Assembly: GCA_010405405.1 (NCBI GenBank) | Contig: MU004237.1 | Coordinates: forward strand, 414,014-478,013 | Direction of reading: 5' to 3' | Source: Microthyrium microscopicum | Lineage: Eukaryota > Ascomycota > Dothideomycetes > Microthyriales > Microthyriaceae | DNA length: 64,000 nucleotides | Shown: in pieces, positions 23,476 to 35,599 of the stretch | Numbering within the stretch: the first letter of the stretch is position 1 | Layout: the number at the start of each line of letters is the position of its first letter | Position numbers and translations under genes: made by a program | The notes under the pieces: model-generated | The model's database searches: none | What the model was told of the DNA's origin: nothing | What the model saw: the letters and a program-made list of their open reading frames with translations, nothing else

Positions 23476-24997
23476 GCTTGACTTTGGAGATGGTGGGGTA
23501 GGCGCAGGTTCGCGAAGTCTGTGGGTGTTGCAAAGATGATGTTATGACGGTGGGTCAAAGTAGGAAGAAGTACTAAAGCTTCAAGTCTATGTCGAAATAA
23601 ACGTTGGTGGTGAGATGGAGTTTGGTTGGTGGTAGAGGTTTAGAAACTAGAGGTGGCAGTGACAGTTTGAAGCTTCCCCAACAACATCCTTCCTTTTTGG
23701 GGTACTTGACCCCATTTGGACTAGCGCGGCCTTGCTCCAGGTTCAATGCCAACCACCACGTTTTGATGAGGTTTTAAGGTCTGACAACTTGACAACTGAC
23801 ATGTGCGAACTAATAATAATGAGCTGTTAATGCATTAATAATTAGTCTTTTTAGCTTCTCTTATTTGCCATTTAAGCCCAGACTTATACCAATTCAAGCT
23901 ACTCTCAAGATACCATCAGGAGATCACTCCTCTAAGAAGCCACTACTGTACCTCTTGCTTGAGTAGCGCTACTTTCCCGCAATCGCCTGCGCCGGTATCC
24001 GAGGAGCTCTTCATATTCCCATAATATGATCATTTCATCGTGCTTTGCGAGGAATAGTAGGTATATGTCAATGATATCTTTGCTGGTTTCTTGGGAGGAT
24101 GGGCGCAGATGCCGGCAATTGGAAGTTGGATCTATCCGATCATTCTATCAAATCCTTCTCCGCAGATCGGACATCCTTTCCGTACAACGCTGCAGACCCA
24201 GGAACAAAATTATGGTGTTGGTAATGCATGGCAAGCTTCGAAAAGTCTTCTGCACGCTATTTTGATGGTCGACAGCGATTTGTCAAGGAGATTTATGTGC
24301 ATTCAAATTCCCGCCTCCGAGTGGAGGCTGGTGGAGACTTGCGCATACAGAGCGGCTTACCTCTCACATAATTGGATTATGTAGCATATTGTAGGATGCA
24401 TTCGACGAAAGAGAAAACTCGATTTTGATCCTGCTTTCCAACTGCCGGGTCGATTGCATACCGTACACGTTGGACGCTTCAAAGCAATTCGCCCTTGGCC
24501 GTGGAATTCTCTTGTTTGCTCTTAGCCCGATTCCCAACTGGGTCAACTGGGTCGCAAAAGTGGCCAAAAAGATTGACAGACAGGTTGAGATGCACATGCA
24601 CATGCAATTCTTGAATCCCTCTTGACCTTTCTCAAGGATTCTACCTGTATAGTCTATCGTTCACCTCCGGCCCAGGCCAAGCTCCCTGGTCTCCCCGCTT
24701 TAAAAACTCCCGGCATCTCCCTATACATGTCCAGCCAACCTATGATCGAATTTCTAATTCTTAATTCTTCCTTGTAACAACTCTCCATACCAGCTCATAA
24801 CCGGCCCACATTTCAACGGGTGCTGTCGCTATTTCAACTGGGAAAACAAATAAACTGCTCTTCTCTCCAATCCCCCGCCTCCAGTCACTGCGAGGTAAGC
24901 CATATCTCTAACCCGAACTCTTCATTGGTACTTATATCATTCAGGTCCTTCGGTAACCTTTCCGATTGGCTTGCAACCAGCTTGTCTTTATCAGACA
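23476..24997. other. 1.5 kb intergenic between divergent genes
   Basis: It holds two promoters (minus-strand gene ending at 23475 and the SH3 gene). Overlapping short frames around 24026-24625 have no protein signature. A likely 5'-UTR intron of the SH3 gene (gtaagcc...ttcag) lies near 24895-24944. Confidence 0.45.
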
Positions 24998-25289
24998 ATG
25001 TCAGAAACCTACGGCGCCGAAAATCCTCCATATCGCAAACTAGTGCGGGTTCGTTGGAATTACGACCCCACAGAAAACAATGAAAGCATTTTAAAGATTA
25101 ACGCTGGTGAGATATTTTCGGTAGCATATCAGTATAAAAATGGGTATGTCTCCTGCTTCGTTTCAATTTCTATCTATGCTTGAAACTAACTCCCAAAATA
25201 GCTGGTGGTACGGACAAAAAACTGATGGGTCAGCTGGCTTTCTGCCGTCGAACTTTCTTGAGGAACTCGATCCAAAGTCAAAAATATAG
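24998..25289 (+). CDS. Stand-alone SH3-domain protein
   Basis: Two exons, 24998-25143 and 25202-25289 with a 58-bp intron, give only 77 residues, almost all one SH3 domain. The order of landmarks is correct: the ALYDY-like strand (RVRWNYDPTENNE), the LKINAGEIFSV segment, the splice-restored WW pair in NGWWYGQKTDG, and the GFLPSNFLEEL end with the Pro and Asn/Phe of the ligand groove. SH3 domains bind Pro-rich peptides in actin, endocytic and signalling proteins. Such a minimal single-domain protein is unusual; it could compete with or bridge larger SH3 partners. The stop is followed by an 18-bp tandem repeat, and a longer alternative transcript into that repeat cannot be excluded. Confidence 0.8.
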
Positions 25290-25366
25290 TTCTCATTTCA
25301 ACCATCTATGTATTTTAATTCATCCTTTTAATTTCATGCTGCTGTTTGAACTTCTAGATCCATAGT

Positions 25367-25438
25367 GAGTGTTGCTAGTAAAGAGAGTGTTGCTAGTAAA
25401 GAGAGCGTTGCTAGTAAAGAGAGCGTTGCTAGTAAAGA
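25367..25438 (+). repeat. 18-bp minisatellite, four units
   Basis: Four tandem copies of gagYgttgctagtaaaga, differing only at the fourth base (t,t,c,c). One frame reads ESVASK repeated, another RVLLVK, but no convincing gene contains it. Confidence 0.9.
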
Positions 25439-25832
25439 TGTCAATATGTCACCTGCGAACTACCATTTTGCATCGTTCTTTGCTTCAGAGGATCGGGTTC
25501 ACATGCTTTTATATCGAGGAGTTACTTCCTGCCGAGGAGAAGGGAGAATCTTTGCATTCTGGAGTATCATTGGAGGTTGTGGAGGCGCAAGGCGGATTCA
25601 CGCTTTTGGTGGTGGCTGTAGACTGCGCCAGTACAGGCAGAAGTCGTGGACACGCGAGGGAGGAAATCATTCATAAAGGTTGTGTAAGTAGTATTGCACT
25701 CAAAGTCAACATGTCACTTTCATTGTGTCTCGGACCACCAGCAACGCCAATATAATCACAAAGCACAAGGTGAGAAGCCAATCTTGAGCCTTCATACATA
25801 CTACGGCTTCCGTCCAGACAACCAACTTCACG
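25439..25832. other. Intergenic after the minisatellite
   Basis: Two overlapping frames run through here (to 25676 and 25755). One contains FYIEELLPAEEKGE, which looks protein-like, but no start, splice sites or domain support a gene. The rest is leader of the gene at 25833. Confidence 0.4.
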
Positions 25833-26342
25833 ATGTCTCCCGAAATACAAATCGACAACCCCTATCCGTCAATCTTCACCCAAAGCCGAAACTACAAACG
25901 CCAAGAAGACAACCTATACGACTGGTATCAATCGTTCGCCAAAGGCATAATCGGCCTATCAACCTTCGGGGCTTCAATAACATTCTCCGTAATCCTATCC
26001 AACCTACCAGACCCCATAACCATCCGTGCAAAACAATCTTCAAAACTATTTAAAAAGATCAAATTCAATGAAGAAGCAGTCCGCCAATTCCTCTCAATCG
26101 CCTGGCTCATGTTTGTGCTGGCGCTGGGGTTTGCCATCATCAGCTTGGTGCAGCTGAAGAAGCATTCGACGATCGGAAGTGGGATGAAGGTGCTGGAGAT
26201 AGTTTTGCAGTGGCTGGTTTTGGCTGCTTTTATGTTTCTTTCTTTGGCGGTTGCGGCGTATACGCCGGATGTTGGGATGGCTGGTGTTGGGTTTATATCG
26301 CTTTTTGCGTTGATGGTTTTGGGGATGGGTTGTGGTGGTTGA
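25833..26342 (+). CDS. Hypothetical multi-pass membrane protein
   Basis: An intronless 169-residue frame. A polar N-terminus (about 1-32, ending DNLYDWYQ) is followed by an amphipathic or hydrophobic segment (FAKGIIGLSTFGASITFSVI), a charged loop with KLFKKIKF, and then three strongly hydrophobic helices (about 85-105, 120-140 and 145-167). Four membrane passes with both ends in the cytosol is a reasonable topology. Proteins of this layout are common in ascomycetes and remain uncharacterised; I do not know a function. The third-position GC drops in the first half and rises in the second, a small oddity. The ATG has an acg/caaa-type context and a CA-rich leader. Confidence 0.7.
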   Translation: MSPEIQIDNPYPSIFTQSRNYKRQEDNLYDWYQSFAKGIIGLSTFGASITFSVILSNLPDPITIRAKQSSKLFKKIKFNEEAVRQFLSIAWLMFVLALGFAIISLVQLKKHSTIGSGMKVLEIVLQWLVLAAFMFLSLAVAAYTPDVGMAGVGFISLFALMVLGMGCGG

Positions 26343-26449
26343 TGGGAGATGCCAGTAGGTTTAGGATTGGCTAATCATCTGTTGACCATTAGAGAGTATT
26401 GAAAGTCAAGAGCGCATTGAAAACTCACGTCTGAAGTGACGGCTCCCTT

Positions 26450-26653
26450 TCAACATGGACAAGATCCGCAGGCATTCAGACAGATGCAACACGATGTTAT
26501 GCATGCCATAATGGGTTCTATACAGTTGAAGCTAGGAAAAAAGAAACATCCATAACAGCAATTGTCTTGAGCATCGTGATTGTCAATATCACTGATACTT
26601 GATGCCTTGGATTGTGGCTGATAGACTGGGTATGAGGGTGTCTGGTTGTCCAT
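26450..26653 (-). CDS. Small Cys-rich tail protein (CYSTM-like)
   Basis: A 67-residue frame: a polar Gln/Ser/Asp-rich N-terminal half (MDNQTPSYPVYQPQSK) followed by a hydrophobic, cysteine-dense C-terminus with CCYGC and CCICLNACGSCPC. This layout resembles eukaryotic CYSTM-type tail-anchored stress-response peptides, where a short cytosolic stretch precedes a Cys-rich membrane segment, though the classic spacing is not exact. It lies in a gap between two larger genes, and its upstream region looks like a normal leader. The frame is short, so the call is moderate. Confidence 0.5.
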   Translation of the reverse strand: MDNQTPSYPVYQPQSKASSISDIDNHDAQDNCCYGCFFFPSFNCIEPIMACITSCCICLNACGSCPC

Positions 26654-27245
26654 GGTGAGTTGGAAGTAGGTTGGCTATCTTGTGGTCCTTAAAAGTGACC
26701 TCCGAAGAGGAAATGAATGAGCAGTTATATGGTCCAATGTTCTCAAAATGCTACCCCTTGTGGAACGTCCTCAATTGGGTCGTGTCGCAACGCACAGCCA
26801 TTGAATCCTTGACGAGGCGGAGCCATCTCACGAAGCCAATAGATTGTTGAATCTGCTGTTTAGTTGCGAGGACTTTTCCAAGGGAGAGCTATTATTTAAG
26901 CTCTTCTCTTGCCGAGAGTATATTGTTTAGAAGGCAAAACTGGACTCTTGCCATTCAGAGCATCACCAACAGCATCACAACCTCCGTGATCAAATCTCAT
27001 CTCAGCTCTACTCATTTTTATGCCGCATTCTGCACCACAACTCCAAAAGATTGTTCCAGCAGGTTTTTAGAATCTGTCACGAACACAAACTCGGCTCGCC
27101 AACTTTTCTCCTTGATATTAGGAGTTTTACTGGGCACCAAGTTGCAGTGACACAGTATCGCCAAGCTGCTTCAATAGCAAGGGATACACATGTTTGGCGA
27201 TAGCACTTTTCAACGCTCTTACATCTCTTTAATTACAATTTACGA
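26654..27245. other. Intergenic
   Basis: Promoter of the small Cys-rich gene and 3' region of the permease. A 75-codon frame at 26923-27150 is not convincing. No repeats. Confidence 0.45.
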
Positions 27246-29387
27246 CTATAGCTTCTCTCCTTGTCCCACCTCGATCCCCTCATATTTCTCATTACCTACT
27301 TGCTGATGGGCGTCCGAGTGCCCAAAATTATCCTCCTTGATGACCGTGCCATCTTCAGCTATAATCTCCCGGTAGCTAATCTCCTCCCAACCCAAGCCCA
27401 TCTCTTTGATCAATTTCTGATTCTTCGTTGGCCAAATCTTGCAAAGAACATAATAGACGACAAACGATGTGGTGAAACTCAAAAGCCATCCAAGTTGCCC
27501 GAGTTCCTGAGCAGGCTTGCTGACATGAGGACCCAATGTCCCGACGAAGCCGGGGAATGGTAACGCAATGCCGACGATATAGCTGATAGTAGCTTGAATG
27601 TTCCAACCATAGTGATAATAGTAGTGTTTGTTGTATTTGCTCCCATCGTACAGATGGGATAGGAATATGTTGCCTTTTGTGAGTAGGAAATAATCGCAGA
27701 TCATGACGGCTACGACGGATGCCATGAACAAACCGTATCCAGCGAGGAAGGTTGTAAATGTTGTTGCGGATGCAAGAATCTTCCATGGGCAGATTGCGTA
27801 ACTTAGGCATAGTACTAGGAATTGGCCGCGCGGGATTGTTAGCAAGCGTGGTAAGAGCATGCTGGCATCTGAACCGAAGGGAATCATGTTGGCTGCAATG
27901 TTCGTTCCTAGAATGCTGATGGTCCACGCTGAAGCTGCTAAGAATACGGCAAATCTAGTGGTTCCGCCTGAGATTGTTAGTGTATATTCACAATGTGTGG
28001 ATGTGGATGAGCTTACTCCAGTATCTGTCCATGATAGCTTCAAACAGGTCCCATTGATTCCAAAGTTGCAGACCCCATGCGTTGTTGATTGCAGCTGTGG
28101 ACAAAATCCCCAGCGTCGCTGCTAGAGTCACAGATATTGGATTCGAGAATAGCTGGGACCACATGGCTCCAGTTTTCGTTTTGCTCCAGCGGGCATAATC
28201 GGGCTACTTGTTGTTAGTGTCGAAGAAAAACGAAAAGAAGAGAGTACAGACCTGATTGGTGATCAATGTAGCAGTGTTTCCCATACCAGCATTGATCGAA
28301 TACACGAAGAACCAACCCTAGTCAAATTTATCAGAAGACTTGCTTGATACCTCTTGGTTGATGCTATGTCTTACCCAGCCGCCAGTTGCAGCGCTCGTTT
28401 GACTCAAATGACCAGCTCCTATGTGGCCTTTGGTGTTTACCATGCAGAAGATAAAGAGACCGAAAACAGCAGGTATCATGGTCTAGCAATGATGTTAACG
28501 ATGACAACCTCGCAAAACACAGAATTTCATGACTTTGGAAAACTCACAAAGATCTTCAAGTTGAATAGCCATTTCAGCTGGTATGGCCGCAAAAATGTAA
28601 ACGGTAGATGAATACACCAGAACAAGAAGAATGCCAGCATGCCGGCGCTAGTGATTCCCTGAGACTTGGGGATATGGTTGGGAATATCAGTATAGTTGTG
28701 GCCAAATATTGCTCGTAGCACGTTTGCCAGTAAAGAAGCTGCGGATAGATTAGTGACAGCGGTTTCACGACATGAACTATTGCTTACCTCCGCTAAATAG
28801 TTGCACTGAAAACCAAATGATGGCTAGAAGAGCTCTTACTCCAACAAAGTAGAAAGCTCCCCACATTCCAAAGACACTGCGGCCGATGATGGGATATCCT
28901 ACGTGATATACACTAGCCGATCTTGAATTGAAGAACATCTGGACAATATAAGTTAGCTTCAGCGTTGGATTAGAAGCGGAGTCTAGACTGACAGCAATTG
29001 AACTGATCAGTTGACTCAGAAAAATGGTGATGATACTCTGCCACCAGTTCAGGCCAATTCCAATCATTGTGGATCCCAAAGTCCAGTTTCCGAATCCAAT
29101 CGTCCAGTAGAAAATAAAATCTGTAGTGGTGAGTTCTCGTATCAGTTGATTACAACACACTTTTTGTTCTTACAGTTCCACCATCTCCACGTTCTTTTTG
29201 ACTCTGGAGTAGGATCCAAGTCTACATTTGACCAGGTGATGCTACTAGTACCGTTGCCATGTTGGTCAAGTGCAGTATCCGGTACAGTGATCCATTGCTT
29301 AAAGCCGTCCCAGCTACTGAATGCTCCTTTCGCATTGTATCGTATCTCTTTAGCCCGAGCCGTCAATTTGCGAGGGGATAATCCCAT
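27246..29387 (-). CDS. NCS1-family nucleobase/allantoin permease
   Basis: Eight exons on the minus strand (29387-29174, 29120-28993, 28938-28788, 28738-28548, 28482-28375, 28317-28252, 28203-28017, 27967-27246) join in frame to 588 residues with introns of 48-65 bp. The hydrophobic pattern fits twelve helices. Signatures include RTWRWWNYFIFYWTIGFGNW at helix 1, ASVYHVGYPIIGRSVFG at helix 3, SINAGMGNTATLITNQPDYARW in the substrate region, and NIAANMIPFGSDASMLLPR. These place it in the Fur/Fui/Dal4 branch (uracil, uridine, allantoin or thiamine symporters driven by protons) at the plasma membrane; the exact substrate is unclear. The true start is the ATG at 29387. Its promoter is interrupted by a 9.7-kb hAT element. 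Confidence 0.93.
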
Positions 29388-29441
29388 CTTCAAAAATCGG
29401 AATCAGCTTTTGAGGATAGCCAAGACAGAATCAAAAGGTGA

Positions 29442-29447
29442 AGATAG
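29442..29447 (+). promoter_or_regulatory. GATA-factor site (AGATAG) upstream of permease
   Basis: An HGATAR match lies 54 bp upstream of the permease ATG. AreA/NIT2-type GATA factors control nitrogen-source permeases through such sites. A single copy may be chance. Confidence 0.3.
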
Positions 29448-29533
29448 AAGTGTCGTCTGGGGTAGCATTATAGGACATCATGAGTGGAGGCGATTGATCG
29501 ACACTCGCATATACCCCTCTCAGGAAAGGTTAC

Positions 29534-29541
29534 ATCGTCCT
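29534..29541. repeat. Left target-site duplication of hAT element
   Basis: The 8-bp atcgtcct here is repeated at 39221-39228. Eight base pairs is the hAT standard. Confidence 0.85.
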
Positions 29542-29563
29542 TATGCTAGGGCATGGGTTAGGT
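29542..29563 (+). repeat. Left terminal inverted repeat of hAT element
   Basis: It matches 39199-39220 in reverse complement at all 22 positions and is followed by ggttaggt-type subterminal repeats. Confidence 0.9.
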
Positions 29564-30540
29564 CGGGTTAGGTATAGGTTTCTCTAAATATTTTCATAAC
29601 CCGCGTAGGTTAGGTTTTAGAAATATTACGACTTAACCTAAATAGGTTAGGTTTCTATAGGTCTAGCCTATAGGTTATATTTATTAATAGATAACCTAAA
29701 TAAAGGACTAATACTACGTAATTTAGATTAATCTAAAAAGTTTAGTATAGTATTTAATAATTATATCTTATTACTAATTTTTTAATAAGTTATAAAAGTA
29801 TTAATTAGGATTTAGAATTAGTTTATTAATTCTATTATTTATAAATAATTATATAACTATAATTTCCTTTTTATTCTCTAAAGTTTACTAGTTCTAATTA
29901 CCTCTCTATAATAAAGTTACTAGTTAATTTTAAATACTTATCTAATAGTCTATAACCTAGCTAATATATAGAGCTTTTACTAAGTTTATATTCTTTTACT
30001 AGATTATTACTCTCTTTATATAAATTACATAAAGATTAGTATTTATAAAAATTAATAACTTATAATCTAAAAAATAGAGGTATAACTTACTTTTAAAGTA
30101 TATAATAAGATAAACTTTTACTAATTCTTATAAATATTAAATTATACTACTTTACTAACGCGTATCTAAATTTATTAAACTACTACTATTACTAAAAGTT
30201 CTTTAGAATATAATATAAATCTTATAAACTAATCTTATAAATAGTATTTTAGGAATTAAAAGATTATAAGCTTTCTAAATTTAGTAGATTTTATATAAAG
30301 CCTTTACTAGTATTATAATTAATATTTATAAAAAAAATAGAGTATATAAAACTTACTACTAGGTTTAGTACGTTAAGATATATAATAATAAGTATTCTAC
30401 TAGTTATAATAGTTTCTATAAGTTAAAGCTCTTTTATAATAGTTTCTATAAGCTATAGCTAAGTTTTATTAGTACTAAAAAGTTAGTTATTAATATAAAG
30501 TAGTTTATTAAGGTTATTATTAATATATAAAAGTTTATAA

Positions 30541-30720
30541 AGGTTATAGCTAGGTTAGAGTAGTTTATAGAGGTAATATAAAAAGGTTTAAAGGCTATAA
30601 AAGTTACTACTAAGTTAAAGTAGTTTATAAAAGATTTATAAGAAGGTTTAAAAGCTATAAAAGTTATTACTAAGCTAGAGTAGTTTATAGAAGTTATATA
30701 AAGAGGTTTAAAGTATTATA
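30541..30720 (+). repeat. Three 60-bp tandem units inside the hAT element
   Basis: Units 30541-30600, 30601-30660 and 30661-30720 align without gaps; a fainter copy precedes them. In one plus-strand frame each unit reads as a 20-residue repeat containing GLKAIK and a [KE]xFI motif, with TAG or TAA at fixed places, as expected if Gln codons were changed by RIP. This implies a former protein with a repeated, probably coiled-coil segment. Confidence 0.8.
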
Positions 30721-33479
30721 AAGTTCATTAAGATCTAAAGAAGTATAGAGAGAAGAAAATTAAGGTTATTTAAGTATATTATAGTAGTAATAAAGCTCTT
30801 TAAAGTAATAAAGGTCTAGATAGTAAAAATAAAAGGAACTTAAAGATCTTAAAAAAGTAGAAAGAGTTAGAGAAGAAGGAATAGATAAATCTTTTAAAGA
30901 TATAAAAGATAAGCTTATTACTTATTAAAAATTATTTCTTAATATTCCTTTATAAGAAAAAAATATTTAGAGTATTAAACTAGTATAATTTAAAACTTTA
31001 AAAGCTTAACTAATTAAAAAGAGTAAAGTAATAAAGAAGAGTAAGTAATAGTAAGACTAACCTAAAATAATAAGAATATTATAATCTAGCGCTAGAATTA
31101 ATATATTCTAGAGAGTATTACTTAAGAGACTATATATATATACTACTTTATATTACTTATATACTTTAACTTCTTCTATATACTCTCTTTTAATTAGTAA
31201 TAATAATCCTTATACTTTCCCTATTAGTCTTAATTTTAGTTTCTTAGCCTAATTAATACTTATTTAACTCTTTAAAATTTTATTCTCTTAGTATAGATAC
31301 TAAGAAGCTTATAAATTAATTATCTTAAAATTCTTATATAATTAAGAATTATACTTATTATATTAATTTTAATAGCTACGCTATAGAATATAATTACCTT
31401 AAGAAGAATAATAATACTTATATTAATTATAAAAATAATAAAGAGTATAAGACTATAGAATACTAAGAAGCTTCTAAAGACTAACATATTACTATTCTTT
31501 TTACTTATATAAGACTCTCTAAATAAAAGTAGTATATACTTTTTTACTATTAGATTTTCTTTATTAATTTTTCTTAGTATTAATACTAATAAATCTATAG
31601 AATTACTTAGCTAGAAACCTAAGTATACTATTTATTAAACTAAACTATATCCTATTACTATTACTTTATTAGCTTATTATTAAGAATTAATAAAAATAAA
31701 GTATAAGAAGTCTAAGTAGCATAATATATATATTAATACTAATAAAGATATTACTTATAATTATAATATTACTACTAGCTATATTATTTCTAAGGAAGCT
31801 TCTTAAATTGCTTTTAATTTAAAATTTTATTAACTCTTTTATAAGTATAATTATAAAGAGCGTAATTTATAAATTTTATTCTTCTCTTAGATTAACCTTA
31901 CCTATAGATAATAAGAAACTATTTATAACGTTTTCCTTATTAATTATACTATTAGAGATTTAGCTAATAAAGAAACTAACCTTATTAAGGACTATTACTA
32001 TTTTTAAATTCTTATTTCTATAAAAACTCTTAATATAAGTTTTTTATACTTAGTATATATAAATTTAATTAACACTATATAAGAAACATTTTCTAGACTT
32101 TACTAAATTACGTGCTATAAAGAATTAGAAAAAGAATTAAAAGTTAGTAAACTTTAACTATAGATATTAGTTATTAACTTATACTTAGAAGAAACTTCTA
32201 AAATTATTTTATAAAATAATTATAAAATATAATAAAGCTAATATTAAAATTAATACTAATAAATTTCTAGACTTATTATAAATATAGTAGTTATTTTCCT
32301 AGTACTAGTCTTATTTTTATTAAAATAAAGTAAAAAGTAATTATAAATTTAATAACTTAGTACCTTAACTTCTAAGAAAAAATACTATTTAATAAAGCAA
32401 TTTAAAAGATAAAGGATTAAAAAGTTTAGAAGATTAATAGTTTATTTGCCTTAAAGCTTTAAAAGAAGGCTTAAAAGTTAGTATAAAAGATACTAGTAAA
32501 GTTTAAGAAGTTAGTAATAAAGATTTATTTATATCTAGCTTTAAGTATAAGATTCTTTCTAGTTCTTTTAGTAAATATAAGTTAGTTTATTATAATTAAT
32601 ATTTAATTTAGATAGAATAAGAATACTTATTAATTAGTATTAACTCTAATTAGAGTTCTAGGAAATAATATTTTTTTAATAAAATATAATTAAATATTAA
32701 TTAGAAAACAAAATTATAAATATAGTACTATTTAAAGTATTAGAATACTAAAATAGAATTATTTATTTTAACTTATATAAATCTAATTTACTATTTTTAA
32801 CTTTATAATCCTAATATAATAAGTAATTAGGCTCTAATATAAATAGTTACATTTTCTAATTATTTATTATTAGCTTTAATTAAAGACGCTAGTTCTATTT
32901 TAAAAGCTAAGACCTTTAATTTATAAGCTATATTATAGATTTATACTACTCTTATTAGCTATAAGTTTCTAACTTATTACTATAAGTTTCTTTTATATAG
33001 TTAAATTAATAAGATAGAAATATAATAATTTCTTTTATAATTTCTTAAGCTACCTTTCTACTTTATAAACTCTTCTCTTATATCTTAAATATTTATTTAC
33101 TAAAAGATTACTCTAAGAACGTATTAGTATAAATAGCTTAGTTTAAATCTAAGCTCCTAGTTATTTAAAAAAAAGAATATATATAAATAGTATTAGTAGT
33201 AAGTAATAATTAAGCCTAAAAAGAATTATTTTATAAATATAATAAAACCTTTATTATAACTTAAATATAGTATTAATAATAGGCTAGTATTAGTAGAGTT
33301 AACTTAGTAGCTTAAAAAACTTCTAATATAATATAAATAAATATTTCTTTAGAATATAGAATATTAGTAGTTTATTAATTATATATTTTTTTCTTTATTA
33401 CTAATATTATTATTTATAAAGAATATTAGTAAAAAAAATAACTTAAATAATAATATTTATTTAATAATACTAAAAATAT

Positions 33480-33780
33480 ATAAAGAATAAAAATAAAAAA
33501 AAAGAGAAGAATAAAAAAGAGCGTAATAGATAAAAAGGAATATAAGATTATAAGTAGGTTAAAAAAAAATAATAAAAAAGAGTATAGTATATAAAAAGAA
33601 GTATAAAGTTATAAATAAATTAAAAGAGAATAATAAAAAAGAGTATAGTATATAAAAAGAAGTATAAGATTATAAGTAGGTTAGAAAAGAAAGATAAGAT
33701 TATAAATAGATAAAAAGAAAGTAATAAAAATAAACATAGAGATTATAAAGAATTTAAGGTTAAGAAAGAAATTCTAAGAA
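33480..33780 (+). repeat. Imperfect purine-rich tandem array inside the hAT element
   Basis: About 50-60-bp units resembling aaaaaagagtatagtata and aagtataagattataagtag recur several times. The strand is almost pyrimidine-free apart from T. It may derive from a former Lys/Glu/Arg-rich coding repeat. Confidence 0.6.
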
Positions 33781-35599
33781 GTAAGTAAATAAAGTTAAAA
33801 AGAATATAGTTATATTAAAATAATAAAGTAAGCTAGAGTAATATAATAAAAGTTAATAAAGTATAGATTATATAGTAACTAATTAAAAGGAGTAAATAAC
33901 TTAATAAGGTAAGCTATAAAATAATTTATAGCTTATAATAAATAAGAATATTTAGAATATTAGCCTTTAACTTAGTAGAACTTAGTTTAAACTAATAAGA
34001 GAAAGATACTATAATAAATAAATATTTTAAAAGGTAGAAGCTATAATAAACTTCCTAAATTCTAATTAATATTTTTATAACTCCTTAAAACTTAGCTTTA
34101 ATAATAGCTTAATATTAGTATAAAGTTTAGTATGCCTTAATTATAAGATACTAATTTTAATAAGTTTTATTACTTTTAACTCCTTATAATAAATTATCTA
34201 TATATTATTACTAAATATAGTTATACTCTAAAACTATAATTCTAAACTCTTTAAGTCTATACAACTTTTTAACTTTTATAAGTTTATTTAAGTTATAATA
34301 CTAACTCTACTTTTTACTTTAGATTTTACTTATTATTATTTTTCTATCTTCTTTTCCTTACTAAATTTTTAGTAGTATTTATATTTATTTTATTACTCTC
34401 CTAAGTAGTAAATTTTAGAAATAAATTATAATAAAAGTTATTTTACTATACTAAGTAAACTCTTATTACTATAATTATATACTTTTATATAATAAACTTT
34501 AAAGAATTTATTATAAATATTTTTAATTAGCATAAATAGTATAAACTTAAATTACTATAATAATAATAATACTACTTATACCTCCTACTATTAATATCTA
34601 TACTTATTTACTCTTTAAGACTATAGTTCTAAAATTTTCTATATAAAAGCGCTATATAATCTATAAGTAGCTAATTATTATTTTTTAGTAGATACTTTAG
34701 TAGTAATACTTCTTAAATAGCTACTAATAATAGTTATAATTTTTTCTAGTAGTATAATCTTTATAACTAAAGATAATTAAGATAAGAAGTACCTTAGTTA
34801 CTTATCCCTAGCCTTATAATTATTTTTAGACTAAAATATTCTCTACTATTTAATTATTATTTAGATATAAAGATATAAGTAAATTAATTTAGATAATATT
34901 TTTTATTACTATAATAAGGAAAATATAATAAAGGTTAATTAGTATATTATCTTTTTAAATTAAGTATAGAAATTAATAGGCTATTAGGATATTCTTACTT
35001 TAAGGTTTAAATATTATATTAAGTAGTATAATAAAGTTAATTATAAAAATAATTTTTAGATTTAGTATATCTTATATAGCATATTATAACTACCTAGGTA
35101 GAACTAGTATTACTTTTTAGTAAATATACTAGTTAAGAAAGATAAGATAGCTAACTACTAGTAATAATTAGACTAAGTATAGATTATATAAAGAAATAAC
35201 TTTATAGATCTCTAGTTTATAAAATTACTTTTAAAAAAAAGAGACTAGGCTAAGTAATTCTAAGGAGGGCTAAAAAATATAATAAATTAAGAAAGAGTTT
35301 AATAGTATAATAATATAAAAAGTTAAGAGGAAAAATACGTTACGTTAATTACTTCCTAAATTACTAGATTAGTTAAATTAGTATAATTAAGAAATAGATA
35401 ATTAGAATATAGAGTATAATTAATTAATATTAAAAGAGAAGGAAAAATAAATAAAAGTTTCTATAAATAGTATTATAAGATAATATAAATAGTACTAGAT
35501 TTTTAATTAATACTTTTTTAACTTACTAATTTTATTCTTTTAGAACCCTAGGTTTTTTTAATAAAATTAATACTACTCTAAATTATATCTTCCTTTACT

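Noticed and set aside
29550-29660. Telomere-like ttaggt-rich sequence
   Set aside because: It is part of the inverted-repeat ends of the hAT element and occurs in opposite orientation at the other end; it is not a telomere or chromosome end.
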